Shown piece by piece: positions 56,150-64,000 of a stretch of 64,000 bases of DNA. Location of the stretch: positions 434,001 to 498,000 of the forward strand of contig NZ_WKKA01000001.1 in assembly GCF_009674885.1 (NCBI RefSeq). The letters run 5' to 3'. The notes under the pieces were generated by a model, which worked only from the letters and a program-made list of their open reading frames with translations, ran no database searches and was not told the origin of the DNA. This stretch comes from Paracoccus sp. S-4012. Its GTDB lineage: Bacteria; Pseudomonadota; Alphaproteobacteria; Rhodobacterales; Rhodobacteraceae. Numbering within the stretch: position 1 is the first letter of the stretch; each line of letters starts with the position of its first letter. A program made the translations under genes and the position numbers.

Positions 56150-56902
56150 ATGATCGCGCGGCGCTGGATGTGGGCGGGAGGCATCCTCGGCTTCGCGCTC
56201 GGCGGGTTCTTCGACGGCATCCTGCTGCATCAGATCCTGCAATGGCATCACCTGCTGAGCCTCGTGCCCGGCATCGGCGACCTGCGCGCGCAGATCGTCT
56301 GGGACGGCGTGTTCCACGCTGCGATGTATGTGGTCGCGGTCTGGGGGCTGGTTGCGCTGTGGCGCGCCTATCGGCGCGACCCGGTGGTGCAGGGCGGGGT
56401 CCTCGCCGGCGCGCTGCTGATCGGCTTCGGCGCCTGGCACATCGTGGACACGCTGCTGTCCCACTGGCTCCTCGGCATCCACCGGGTCAAGCTCGACAGC
56501 CCCAATCCGCTTCTGTGGGATCTGGTCTGGCTGGTCGCCTTCGGCATCCTGCCGCTGCTGCTCGGCCTGTGGCTGCGCGGCCGGGGCGGCATGGGCGGCA
56601 CGCCGTCGCGCGGCGTCCTCGCAGTCCTGGCGCTGGTCACGCTGGGCGCGGGCGCATGGGCGCAGCGGATGTCCCCCGACATGCCGCTGACCGCGATCGT
56701 GTTCCGCCCCTTGGTCAGCCCGGATCAGGTCGCCGCGATCCTCGACGCGGCCGAGGCGCGGCTGGTCTGGGCGGACCCGAAGATGGCCGTGGTCCTCGTC
56801 GACATCGCCCCTGACCGGCGATGGAGCCTCTACCGCAGCGGCGCCATGATGGTCGGCGGCTCGGGCGTGCCGGCCGGCTGCTTCACCTTCAGCCGCGCGT
56901 GA
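56150..56902 (+). CDS. DUF2243 membrane protein
   Basis: A 250-residue protein whose first ~150 residues are a DUF2243 domain with four predicted helices. The conserved start is GGILGFALGGFFDGILLHQI, and GFGAWHIVDTLLSHWLLGIH follows, with several His. A fifth helix (VLAVLALVTLGAGAWAQ) leads to a C-terminal ~80-residue periplasmic tail (VFRPLVSPDQVAAILDAAEA, ending AGCFTFSRA) beyond the usual domain. The role is unknown; histidines in the helices hint at metal or heme binding but this is inference. ATG 56150 follows GGAGGAG. Confidence 0.82.
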   Translation: MIARRWMWAGGILGFALGGFFDGILLHQILQWHHLLSLVPGIGDLRAQIVWDGVFHAAMYVVAVWGLVALWRAYRRDPVVQGGVLAGALLIGFGAWHIVDTLLSHWLLGIHRVKLDSPNPLLWDLVWLVAFGILPLLLGLWLRGRGGMGGTPSRGVLAVLALVTLGAGAWAQRMSPDMPLTAIVFRPLVSPDQVAAILDAAEARLVWADPKMAVVLVDIAPDRRWSLYRSGAMMVGGSGVPAGCFTFSRA

Positions 56903-56921
56903 GCGGCGGTGGGCCGGCGCC

Positions 56922-57602
56922 TCAGCCGCCGCCGAGCGGCAGATGCGCGAGGCGGTGGAAGCAGCCGTCCTCGTCCTCGCCCATCAGGCTCAGGGTCGTG
57001 AGCGGATAGGGGTTGGGGATCGGCGGGAGGCGGTCACGCAGCGCCGCTTCCAGCCGGTCGAGCGTGGCGGCATCGAGGTCGCCCGAGAGCGTCATGTGGA
57101 ACCGAAACTCGTCCTTTACATAGGGGTAGCCCCAGCGACGGAGGTTCTCGCGCTGCCGCTCCGTCAGCCGATCCGGGCGGCGGCTGGCGATCTCGTCCCT
57201 CGTCAGCGGGGCGCGGAAGCGGTCCATCGCCTCCACCAGCCGCGACTCGAGCGCGCTCAACGCATCGCTCGACCCGGCCGGAATCAGCGCCAAAAACCCG
57301 TGCAGCCGCGCGAGATGGAGACCACCCGTAAGCGCGGCCGGCGCCTCGCCCCGGCAGAACGCCGCGAGCGTCGCGCGCAACTCATCCGCACCGATCCCCA
57401 CCGCCGGACGGAACGGCGCCGCCATCGTCGCATGGAACCCGTAGCGCCGCGGCGTCCGCGTGACCGCCTCGATGTCCACGCCCTCGACTCGCGGCTGTTC
57501 GACCCCACGTCCCTCCGCCGCGTCCCAGCCGAGCCATTCTGCCCCGAAGCGGCCCAGGTCGCCTTCCGCCATGTGATAGACCGCGAACCGCCGGAAAGTC
57601 AT
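56922..57602 (-). CDS. DUF1045 protein (2H phosphoesterase-like)
   Basis: A 226-residue DUF1045 protein with two HxT motifs (HAT, His57; HMT, His168) typical of the 2H phosphoesterase superfamily, plus FAVYHMAEGDLGRFGAEWLGWD at the start. DUF1045 often sits with phosphonate catabolic genes phn. No phn gene is present here, so a phosphonate link is not supported. ATG 57602 is chosen; the frame upstream is an antisense shadow of asd. It is 114 bases from the divergent asd gene. Confidence 0.88.
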   Translation of the reverse strand: MTFRRFAVYHMAEGDLGRFGAEWLGWDAAEGRGVEQPRVEGVDIEAVTRTPRRYGFHATMAAPFRPAVGIGADELRATLAAFCRGEAPAALTGGLHLARLHGFLALIPAGSSDALSALESRLVEAMDRFRAPLTRDEIASRRPDRLTERQRENLRRWGYPYVKDEFRFHMTLSGDLDAATLDRLEAALRDRLPPIPNPYPLTTLSLMGEDEDGCFHRLAHLPLGGG

Positions 57603-57716
57603 CGCCCCTTCCCCCTGCGGCGCCCTGCCGCACCCTTGCCTCGCCACCGCCATTGCGGCTAAGGGCTCCCGTTCCCCGGCCGCTCCCGGGGGCCGATCTT
57701 CGAAAGGATCACGCCG

Positions 57717-58739
57717 ATGGGCTACAGAGTCGTCGTCGCCGGCGCCACGGGCAATGTGGGCCGCGAAATGCTGAACATTCTGGCGGAGCGCCAGTTCCCC
57801 GTGGACGAGATCGCGGTGCTCGCCTCGCGCCGCTCGCTGGGGACCGAGGTCAGCTTCGGCGACAAGACCCTGAAGACCAAGGACCTGGAAGGCTTCGACT
57901 TCACCGGCTGGGACATGGCGCTGTTCGCCATCGGCTCGGAGGCGACGAAGAAATACGCGCCGCTGGCCGCCAAGGCCGGCTGCGTGGTGATCGACAACTC
58001 CAGCCTCTATCGCTACGACCCCGAGATCCCGCTGATCGTGCCCGAGGTGAATGCCGAGGCGATCGACGGCTATGCCAAGAAGAACATCATCGCGAACCCG
58101 AACTGCTCGACCGCGCAGATGGTGATCGCACTGAAGCCGCTGCACGACCGGGCGCGGGTGAAACGGGTGGTGGTCTCGACCTACCAGTCGGTCTCGGGCG
58201 CGGGCAAGGACGGGATGGACGAGCTCTGGGACCAGACCAAGGGCATGTACGTGCCGGGTCAGGAGAAGGAGCCGAAGAAGTTCCAGAAGCAGATCGCCTT
58301 CAACGTCATTCCCCAGATCGACGTCTTCATGGAAGACGGCCAGACCAAGGAGGAATGGAAGATGGTGGTCGAGACGAAGAAGATCATCGACCCCTCGATC
58401 AAGGTGACGGCGACCTGCGTGCGCGTCCCGGTCTTCGTCGGCCACTCCGAGGCCGTGAACATCGAGTTCGAGGAGTTCCTCGACGAGGACGAGGCTCGCG
58501 ACATCCTGCGCGAGGCGCCGGGCCTGATGGTCGTCGACAAGCGCGAGCCGGGCGGCTACGTCACCCCGGTCGAATGCGTGGGCGACTTCGCGACCTTCGT
58601 CAGCCGCATCCGCACGGACCCGACGGTCGAGAACGGGCTGAACATGTGGATCGTCAGCGACAACCTGCGCAAGGGCGCGGCGCTGAACGCGGTCCAGATC
58701 GCCGAGCTGCTGGGCAGCCGCTGCCTGAAGAAGGGCTGA
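57717..58739 (+). CDS. asd: Aspartate-semialdehyde dehydrogenase
   Basis: Reduces aspartyl phosphate to aspartate semialdehyde, the branch point to lysine/DAP, threonine and methionine. The 340-residue protein has the Rossmann start VVVAGATGNVGREML, catalytic Cys130 (IANPNCSTAQM), and the acid/base His in VPVFVGHSEAVN. Length is typical. It is monocistronic with an intrinsic terminator 35 bases after the stop. Confidence 0.98.
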   Translation: MGYRVVVAGATGNVGREMLNILAERQFPVDEIAVLASRRSLGTEVSFGDKTLKTKDLEGFDFTGWDMALFAIGSEATKKYAPLAAKAGCVVIDNSSLYRYDPEIPLIVPEVNAEAIDGYAKKNIIANPNCSTAQMVIALKPLHDRARVKRVVVSTYQSVSGAGKDGMDELWDQTKGMYVPGQEKEPKKFQKQIAFNVIPQIDVFMEDGQTKEEWKMVVETKKIIDPSIKVTATCVRVPVFVGHSEAVNIEFEEFLDEDEARDILREAPGLMVVDKREPGGYVTPVECVGDFATFVSRIRTDPTVENGLNMWIVSDNLRKGAALNAVQIAELLGSRCLKKG

Positions 58740-58774
58740 CGCGCCCTCACGCCGACCTCCCTGCAAGGTGAAGG

Positions 58775-58801
58775 AACGCCGCCCCGCTCGGGCGGCGTTT
58801 T
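58775..58801 (+). terminator. Intrinsic terminator after asd
   Basis: AACGCCGCCC-CGCT-CGGGCGGCGTTTT: a stem of about ten base pairs ending in a T run, 35 bases after the asd stop. Confidence 0.85.
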
Positions 58802-58921
58802 CTGCACGTGGTCCGGTCCTCGCGATCCGGTCACGTCATGCGCCGCCAAAGGTGACGCAGTCCCGCACCGTGGGCGTGGTAATCGCGTCCGCATGGTTGC
58901 TTCCAGGGAGGCACGAGGCAG

Positions 58922-59878
58922 ATGAGCTACTATGGAAGACTGAACACCGGATTCCAGGTCGGACAGAGCATCTCGCCGCTGGGCGAAACCGACACCTTCC
59001 AGACCGCCTTCATCCAGGGCCTGACCTACAGCGTGACGGCTCGCGGTGCGGATTCGGGCGGGGGGACGCTTGGCGATCCGCACATGTCGATCACCACGAC
59101 CGGCGGCACGCAACTCTACTACGACGATGACGACGGCACCGGCCGCGACGCGCAGATCGTGTTCACCGCCGGCACCACGGGCGACCTCTTCGTCAACGTT
59201 GCCGAGAACGGCAACAATGCGACCGGCACCTACACGCTCGTGATCTCGCCCGGCTACGCCTCGAACTTCAACGACAGCGTGACCGGGACCGTCCATGGCG
59301 ATGCGATCGCGGGGATGGCGGGGAACGACTCGCTCGCCGGGGCCGGGGGCGACGACTATCTCTACGGTCAGGACGGAAATGACCGGCTCTGGGGCGGCGC
59401 GGGAACCGACCGGCTGTTCGGCGGCAATGGTGCCGACCAGCTGTTTGGCGGCGACGCGCGGGACATCCTGTGGGGTGCGGATGGCAACGACACCCTGATG
59501 GGCAATGCGGGCAGCGATATCCTGACCGGTGGCCTCGGGGCCGATCGTTTCGTCTTCGACGACGGCGACTCCACGACTGCCGCAATGGATCACATCACCG
59601 CCGGCGGCGGCGGCGCGGCCATCGACGGCGCGGGTCAGGCCGGGGGCGACGTGATCGACCTGTCGCTGATCGACGCCAATATCTACCTTGCAGGCGATCA
59701 GGCCTTCCGCTGGGCGACCACCGGAGAGGCGGGGACCGCCCTCCTCTACGAGTATCAGGGCAACACGATCGTTTACGGCTACACCGACAACGTCGCCGGT
59801 GCCGACGTGGCGATCTTCATCCAGGACGGCGCCGGAGTGACGGCCAACACCTACATCACGTCCGACTTCATCCTCTGA
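58922..59878 (+). CDS. Small RTX calcium-binding protein, probable type I secretion substrate
   Basis: A 318-residue protein without a signal peptide. Residues about 1-115 look like a PPC-type (bacterial pre-peptidase C-terminal) beta domain (GETDTFQTAF, GDLFVNVAENG, GTYTLVISPG). Residues about 128-210 are eight or so RTX nonapeptides (GNDSLAGAG, GGDDYLYGQ, GNDRLWGGA, GADQLFGGD, GSDILTGGL). The C terminus (ADVAIFIQDG...SDFIL) is the type expected for a C-terminal secretion signal with a final hydrophobic residue. No catalytic domain is present. No ABC/MFP/TolC type I secretion genes flank it, so export would rely on a distant system. Confidence 0.88.
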   Translation: MSYYGRLNTGFQVGQSISPLGETDTFQTAFIQGLTYSVTARGADSGGGTLGDPHMSITTTGGTQLYYDDDDGTGRDAQIVFTAGTTGDLFVNVAENGNNATGTYTLVISPGYASNFNDSVTGTVHGDAIAGMAGNDSLAGAGGDDYLYGQDGNDRLWGGAGTDRLFGGNGADQLFGGDARDILWGADGNDTLMGNAGSDILTGGLGADRFVFDDGDSTTAAMDHITAGGGGAAIDGAGQAGGDVIDLSLIDANIYLAGDQAFRWATTGEAGTALLYEYQGNTIVYGYTDNVAGADVAIFIQDGAGVTANTYITSDFIL

Positions 59879-59917
59879 CGGGCCAGGGTCCGCGGTCTCG
59901 GCCGCGGGTCCCTGTCG

Positions 59918-60562
59918 TCACACCGGATGGAACGCGCTCTCGCCGTCATATTGCGAGAGCGTCCCGCTGCCGATATCATGCACAAGGCCGTGCAGAGTCA
60001 TCTGCTCGGCCTCGAGCGCCTCGCGCACGAAGGGGAACGTCAGCAGGTTCTCCAGCGAGATCACAACCGCCTGCTGCTCGAGCGCGGGGACCTGTTGCTC
60101 CTGCGGCAGGTCGCGCACGCGCTCGTAGCCGGGGCGCAGGATGTCCATCCAGCGGCCGACGAAGCTCGACTCCAGCTCCAGTTCCGGCGCGTGGCCGGCG
60201 CACATCGCGTGGCAGCCAGCAACACCGCCGCAGCGCGTGTGGCCCATCACGATCAGCTGCGCCACGCGCAGCGTGTTCACCGCGTATTCCACCGTCGCCG
60301 AGGTGCCGTGATGGTCGGAGTCCGGTTTGAACGGCGGCACCAGGTTCGCGATGTTGCGGTGGATGAAGAACTCGCCCGAATCCGCGCCGAAGATCGACGT
60401 CACATGCACCCGCGAGTCGCAGCACGAGATCACCATGGCCCGCGGCCGCTGCCCCTCGTCGGCGAGACGGCGGTACCAGCTGCGGTTGTCCTGGTAGCCG
60501 GTCGCGTGCCAGCCCTTGTAGCGCTGCACGAGGTAGGGCGGCAGGGGACGGGTGAGGGGCAT
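59918..60562 (-). CDS. Beta-class carbonic anhydrase
   Basis: A 214-residue beta-carbonic anhydrase, interconverting CO2 and bicarbonate. Zinc ligands and dyad are Cys47/Asp49/Arg51 in ISCCDSRV and the His/Cys pair in GHTRCGGV. FFIHRNIANLVPPF completes the family signature. It has about 30 residues of N-terminal helix, as in other plant-type beta enzymes. ATG 60562 is chosen. It converges on the RTX gene with a 39-base gap containing an imperfect hairpin. Confidence 0.96.
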   Translation of the reverse strand: MPLTRPLPPYLVQRYKGWHATGYQDNRSWYRRLADEGQRPRAMVISCCDSRVHVTSIFGADSGEFFIHRNIANLVPPFKPDSDHHGTSATVEYAVNTLRVAQLIVMGHTRCGGVAGCHAMCAGHAPELELESSFVGRWMDILRPGYERVRDLPQEQQVPALEQQAVVISLENLLTFPFVREALEAEQMTLHGLVHDIGSGTLSQYDGESAFHPV

Positions 60563-60713
60563 GGTTTCTCTCCACTCTCGACTGGCGAGGCGGTGATAGA
60601 CGCGCGGTGCCGACAATTCGAGGGGAAAGCGACATACTCGGCGGCGGAACCTCGACGCGGGATCGGGTATTCCGTCCCCGGTGGCTGGAATCGTACGAGG
60701 GGGTGGGGGTGCC

Positions 60714-61091
60714 GTGGGCAAGGTGATGGTGCTGGAATGGGACGACACCGTCCAGGTGGACGGCAACGTGGTCGGCGAACTGGTCCTCGAACTGGGGCCG
60801 ACCGGCGCCTGGGACGTGGTCGGCGACGCGGTCGGCGCCATGCGGGCGGATCTCGCCGCGCTCAGTCTGGCGATGGCTGAGGGGCGGCTCGCGGATGTGG
60901 TGCGCGGCGGCGATTCGATCTCGCGCGTGGCGTGGGAGATCGGGCTCACGACGCTTTCGGCGGTGGCCGTGGACCTCGCGCTCTGTGCCGAGCGGGGCGA
61001 CATGGCGGCGCTGCCCGCGGTGCATGCGCGGCTGCACCGGGTCGCAGGCCGGTCACTGACCACCGAGCCGGGGGAGGCGCTGCGCGGCTGA
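60714..61091 (+). CDS. Hypothetical protein (possible Hpt-like helical protein)
   Basis: About 125 residues from GTG 60714 (VGKVMVLEW), preceded by a purine-rich stretch; GTG 60681 and ATG 60726 are alternative starts. The product is predicted mainly helical. The core WDDTVQVDGNVVGELVLELG and the downstream helices recall histidine-phosphotransfer-like four-helix proteins. The only nearby His residues (AVHARLHRVAGRS) do not form a clear Hpt motif, so a role is not assigned. It lies 60 bases before pepA. Confidence 0.55.
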   Translation: MGKVMVLEWDDTVQVDGNVVGELVLELGPTGAWDVVGDAVGAMRADLAALSLAMAEGRLADVVRGGDSISRVAWEIGLTTLSAVAVDLALCAERGDMAALPAVHARLHRVAGRSLTTEPGEALRG

Positions 61092-61151
61092 GCTTGCGGG
61101 CGCGGCGCGGGGCTGTAGGCTCCGCGCCTGACTGCGCGCGCCGGAGGTGAC

Positions 61152-62534
61152 ATGGCTGACCCGCTCCGCTTCACGGACCCCGATCCCGCCGCGCGCCCGC
61201 TCTGGCTGGTGGCGCAGGACGCGCCGCTGCCGGAGGGCGCGGCGGACTGGGCCGCGGCCTGCGATTTCACCGGGCGCGCGGGGCAGATATGCCTTTTGCC
61301 GGACGCCTCGGGCGGGGTCGCGGGCGCGCTGCTCGGCCTCGGCAAGCCGGCGAAGTCTGCGCGCGACCGCTTTCCCCTCGCGCGCGCCGTCTCGCTGCCG
61401 CCGGGCACATGGCGGCTCGCCGGGGTCCCGGACGGCTTCGACCCGGACATGCTGGGCCTCGGATGGCTCCTCGGCCTCTACCGCTTTGGCCGCTACAAGC
61501 CCGCGCCCGCCAAGGCGCGCCCGGCGCTCATCTGCCCGGAGGGCGCCGAGCGCGCGCGGATCGAGGCGATGGCCGCGGGCGAGGCGCTGACGCGCGACCT
61601 CATCAACACCCCGGCCTCCGACATGGGGCCGGACGAGCTGGAGGCCGCCGCCCGGGACCTCGCGCAGCGTTGCGGGGCCGGGGTCGAGGTCACGACCGGC
61701 GAGGCGCTGCTGGCCGCGAACCTGCCGATGATCCACGCCGTCGGCCGCGCCGCCGCCCGCGCGCCGCGGCTGATCGACCTGCGCTTTCCGGGCGACGGGC
61801 CGGCGCTGACGCTGGTCGGCAAGGGCGTCTGCTTCGACACCGGCGGCCTCGACATCAAGCCCGCTTTCTCGATGGCGCTGATGAAGAAGGACATGGGCGG
61901 CGCGGCGACCGTGCTGGGGCTGGCGCAGATGCTGCATGACCTGGGCGAGACCGCGGGGATGCGGTTCCGGGTGCTGATCCCGGCGGTCGAGAACGCGATC
62001 GGCGGCGCCGCCTTCCGCCCCGGCGACGTGCTGAAGAGCCGCAAGGGCGCGACGGTCGAGGTCAACAACACCGATGCCGAGGGGCGGCTGGTCCTCGCGG
62101 ATGCGCTCGCGCTCGCGGCCGAGGAGCGGCCCGACTGGCTGATCTCAATGGCGACCCTGACGGGCGCGGCGCGGGTGGCCCTCGGGCCCGACCTCGCGCC
62201 GCTCTTCTGCGATGACGACGCCGCCGCGGCGGCGCTTTCCGAGGCCGGGGCGCGGCTGGCCGATCCGGTCTGGCGCCTGCCCTTCTGGGATCCCTACGAG
62301 GCGATGATCGAGCCCGCCATCGCCGACCTCGACAACGCCCCCTCCGGCGGCATGGCGGGCGCGATCACCGCCGCGCTGTTCCTGCGCCGCTTCGCGGACG
62401 GCGCGGGGCGTTACGCGCATTTCGACATCTATGGCTGGCAGCCGAGCGCCGCGCCGGGGCGACCCAAGGGCGGCGCGGGGCAGGGGGCGCGGGCGATCCT
62501 CGGGGCGCTGCCGAAGCTGATGGGGCGCGCGTGA
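61152..62534 (+). CDS. Leucyl aminopeptidase family (M17)
   Basis: A 460-residue M17 metalloaminopeptidase. Metal and catalytic residues lie in the segments VGKGVCFDTGGLDIKP and MALMKKDMGGAATVLGLAQM, and in NNTDAEGRLVLADAL. The N-terminal ~150 residues are the usual non-catalytic domain. Cytoplasmic turnover of peptides is the likely role. Its stop overlaps the NlpC/P60 start (GTGA), a widespread pairing in alphaproteobacteria, suggesting a joint role in recycling murein peptides (inference). Confidence 0.95.
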   Translation: MADPLRFTDPDPAARPLWLVAQDAPLPEGAADWAAACDFTGRAGQICLLPDASGGVAGALLGLGKPAKSARDRFPLARAVSLPPGTWRLAGVPDGFDPDMLGLGWLLGLYRFGRYKPAPAKARPALICPEGAERARIEAMAAGEALTRDLINTPASDMGPDELEAAARDLAQRCGAGVEVTTGEALLAANLPMIHAVGRAAARAPRLIDLRFPGDGPALTLVGKGVCFDTGGLDIKPAFSMALMKKDMGGAATVLGLAQMLHDLGETAGMRFRVLIPAVENAIGGAAFRPGDVLKSRKGATVEVNNTDAEGRLVLADALALAAEERPDWLISMATLTGAARVALGPDLAPLFCDDDAAAAALSEAGARLADPVWRLPFWDPYEAMIEPAIADLDNAPSGGMAGAITAALFLRRFADGAGRYAHFDIYGWQPSAAPGRPKGGAGQGARAILGALPKLMGRA

Positions 62535-63352
62535 CGGACCGCCGCACGACCCCGGCGACGGCGCGGGTCGCGCTCGCGCGGCTTGCCGGGATGATCGACC
62601 GCCCGGCCTATACCGAGGGGCGTCCGGCGCGGGTGGCGGTGCCGCTGACGGACCTCTGCCGGGCGCCGGGCGGGGCGCGGGACCGGCAGCTTCTGTTCGG
62701 GGTCGAGGTGACGGTGATCGACTCCGAGGACGGCTGGTCCTTCGTCGAATCAGAGGACGACTATTGCGGCTGGGTCGCCGACGCGTCCCTGACCGACAGC
62801 CGCCCCGCCGTCACCCATCGCGTCTCCGCCCCCGCGACGCATGTCTATCTCGAGCCCGACATCAAGCGCGGCGAGGTCATGTCGCTGCCGCTCGGCGCCC
62901 GCCTCGCCGGGACCGGGAATGAGGGGCGGTTCCTACGCCTCGCGGGGGGCGGCTTCGTGCCCCTGGTGCATGTGTCCGACACCCCCGCGGCGGACCCGGT
63001 TGCCGTGGCCGAATCGCTGATCGGCACACCCTATCTCTGGGGCGGCAACAGCCGCTGGGGGATCGACTGCTCGGGCCTCGTCCAGGTGTCGCTGCATGCC
63101 TGCGGGATCGACTGTCCCGGCGACAGCGACCAGCAGTTCGCCGAGTTGGGGGAGCCGGTGGACGACGCGCCGCAGCGGGGCGACCTGGTGTTCTGGTCCG
63201 GTCACGTGGCCATGGTGGCCGGCCCCGACCGGATCATCCACGCCAACGGCCACGACATGGCGGTGGCCTTCGACGGGCTGCGCAAGGTGCGGGCGCGGAT
63301 CAGCGCGGCGGGCGAGGGGGCGTTCCTCGGGCTGCGGCGCCTTACAGGTTGA
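62531..63352 (+). CDS. NlpC/P60-family hydrolase with SH3 domains
   Basis: A 273-residue protein with two SH3-like segments (about 30-150; LLFGVEVTVIDSEDGWSFVE and VYLEPDIKRGEVM) and a C-terminal NlpC/P60 domain. Its Cys180 nucleophile is in GIDCSGLVQ, and catalytic His residues lie in SGHVAMVAGP and IIHANGHDM. It should cut peptide bonds in peptidoglycan fragments (gamma-D-Glu-DAP type, as in YkfC). No signal peptide is obvious, so it may be cytoplasmic and work on recycled peptides. Start GTG 62531 overlaps pepA. The 3' end overlaps truB by 11 bases on the other strand. Confidence 0.93.
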   Translation: MTDRRTTPATARVALARLAGMIDRPAYTEGRPARVAVPLTDLCRAPGGARDRQLLFGVEVTVIDSEDGWSFVESEDDYCGWVADASLTDSRPAVTHRVSAPATHVYLEPDIKRGEVMSLPLGARLAGTGNEGRFLRLAGGGFVPLVHVSDTPAADPVAVAESLIGTPYLWGGNSRWGIDCSGLVQVSLHACGIDCPGDSDQQFAELGEPVDDAPQRGDLVFWSGHVAMVAGPDRIIHANGHDMAVAFDGLRKVRARISAAGEGAFLGLRRLTG

Positions 63353-64000
63353 ACACCCGCTCGGGCTGCACCGTGCCGCCGAAGTAGCGACCGACGCAGA
63401 GCGGGCGGCCGCCGCGGCTGGCCCAGACCTGCGCGCCGTAATCGGTGTGGTCGAGCACCTCGCCCGGATTGCCGTTGCGGATGCGCACCGCGCCGGCCTC
63501 GGTCGCGCGCATCTGCGGCAGGCCCGCGAGCGCGCTCTCCAGCGGCTGGATCAGCGCCTCAAGCTCGGCGGCATCGCCACGCTCCAACATCTCCGGCGTC
63601 ACCGCGGCGTCGAGCGTGAACGGCCCGCTCCACACCCGCCGCAAGCCCGCGACATGGCCGAGGCAGCCGAGTTCGCGGCCAAGGTCGCGGGCAATGGCCC
63701 TGACGTAGCCGCCCTTGCCGCAGACCATCCGCAGCCGCGCGGTGTCGCCCTCGGCCTCCAGCAGCGTCAGTTCTGCCACATGCAGCGGCCGCGCCGCCAG
63801 TTCCACCACCTCGCCCGCGCGGGCGAGGTCGTAGGCCCGCGCGCCGCCCACCTTCACCGCGGAGACCGCGGGCGGCACTTGCATGATGTCGCCGCGGAAC
63901 TGATCCAATGCCGCCTCGATCGCCCCGCGTTCGGGCCGCGCGTGGGAGCGCGCCAGCACCTCGCCCGAGGCGTCGTCGGTCCCGGTCTCGGCCCCCCAGG
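63342..64000 (-). CDS. truB: tRNA pseudouridine55 synthase TruB (5' part outside window)
   Basis: The C-terminal ~219 residues of TruB, which makes pseudouridine 55 in the T loop of tRNAs. Visible segments include FRGDIMQVPPAVSAVKVGGARAYDLARAGE and GGYVRAIARDLGRELG, both family hallmarks. The catalytic Asp domain lies upstream, beyond position 64000. Its stop (TAA at 63342-63344) falls inside the end of the NlpC/P60 gene, so the two converge with an 11-base overlap. Confidence 0.95.
   Translation of the reverse strand, partial: WGAETGTDDASGEVLARSHARPERGAIEAALDQFRGDIMQVPPAVSAVKVGGARAYDLARAGEVVELAARPLHVAELTLLEAEGDTARLRMVCGKGGYVRAIARDLGRELGCLGHVAGLRRVWSGPFTLDAAVTPEMLERGDAAELEALIQPLESALAGLPQMRATEAGAVRIRNGNPGEVLDHTDYGAQVWASRGGRPLCVGRYFGGTVQPERVFNL

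Noticed and set aside
54262..56220. Minus-strand frame in line with nadE extending the protein to over 1,200 codons with regular repeats.
   Set aside because: The repeats are the complement of the MORN array read backwards; nadE starts at the ATG at 54261.
59884..59909. Imperfect hairpin between the RTX and carbonic anhydrase genes.
   Set aside because: CAGGG(T)CCGCGG/CCGCGGGTCCCTG pairs with a bulge and has no T run on either side, so a terminator is not well supported.

Overview
The window is ordinary, densely packed chromosome from a GC-rich alphaproteobacterium, most probably a member of the Rhodobacteraceae/Paracoccaceae. This placement is inferred from the roughly 70% GC coding sequence, the secA / parvulin / argJ / mutT and gpmI / envC / ctpA / rppH arrangements, and a CcrM-type (GANTC) cell-cycle methyltransferase. 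The species cannot be named from sequence alone. I see no rRNA, tRNA, CRISPR array, prophage, transposase or integrase. No stretch longer than 300 bases lacks a gene. The largest gaps (17392-17647, 25887-26127, 39592-39853, 52326-52596, 55942-56149) hold divergent promoters, hairpins or repeat elements, described below where something is visible.

Layout. 1-5.4 kb: secA (3' end outside the window) diverges from a parvulin foldase, argJ and mutT, followed by a 52-residue unrecognised small gene and a bidirectional terminator. 5.5-11 kb: the rimP-nusA-ylxR-infB transcription/translation operon (minus strand) with a visible sigma70-type promoter and a leader terminator. 11-16.7 kb: proline iminopeptidase, ubiG, a nitrilase-family amidase, glutaredoxin, comF, a methyltransferase whose start codon overlaps that of comF, and hemH. 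16.7-20 kb: two YkuD L,D-transpeptidase-family proteins around a CAP lipoprotein and a cysteine-synthase-like gene. 20-26 kb: a tightly overlapping operon hslO - CoA Nudix - cca - ABC exporter - RNA m5U methyltransferase. 26-31 kb: a PP2C response regulator, argG-mog, dapD and a LOG-family gene. 31-37 kb: gpmI-envC-ctpA-rppH-DMT transporter, each start overlapping the preceding stop. 37-44.6 kb: an aldehyde dehydrogenase, zapE, then a purine/ureide catabolic group (a PuuE-UraD fusion, ureidoglycine aminohydrolase, ureidoglycolate lyase) running into rnhB and ccrM. 44.7-54 kb: alkB-type hydroxylase, MscS channel, hrpB, a ycjX/ycjF pair and nadE. 54-64 kb: a secreted protein made almost wholly of MORN repeats, DUF2243 and DUF1045 proteins, asd, a small RTX protein, a beta-carbonic anhydrase, an M17 aminopeptidase translationally coupled to an NlpC/P60 hydrolase, and the 3' part of truB.

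Function. Most genes are housekeeping: amino-acid synthesis (argJ, argG, asd, dapD), cofactors (hemH, ubiG, nadE, mog), translation and RNA (infB, nusA, rimP, cca, truB, rppH, rnhB) and envelope maintenance (EnvC-like factor, CtpA, L,D-transpeptidases, MscS). Four-base ATGA/GTGA overlaps are very common, so translational coupling is the main organising principle. The least explained signals are non-coding: three families of intergenic palindromes or repeats, a multi-hairpin region in front of the ureide operon, an attenuator-like leader before rimP, and a cluster of GATTC sites in the ccrM promoter. I found no convincing new multi-gene system. The best candidates for new biology are the 52-residue gene with its palindromic promoter, the MORN-array protein and these non-coding elements.
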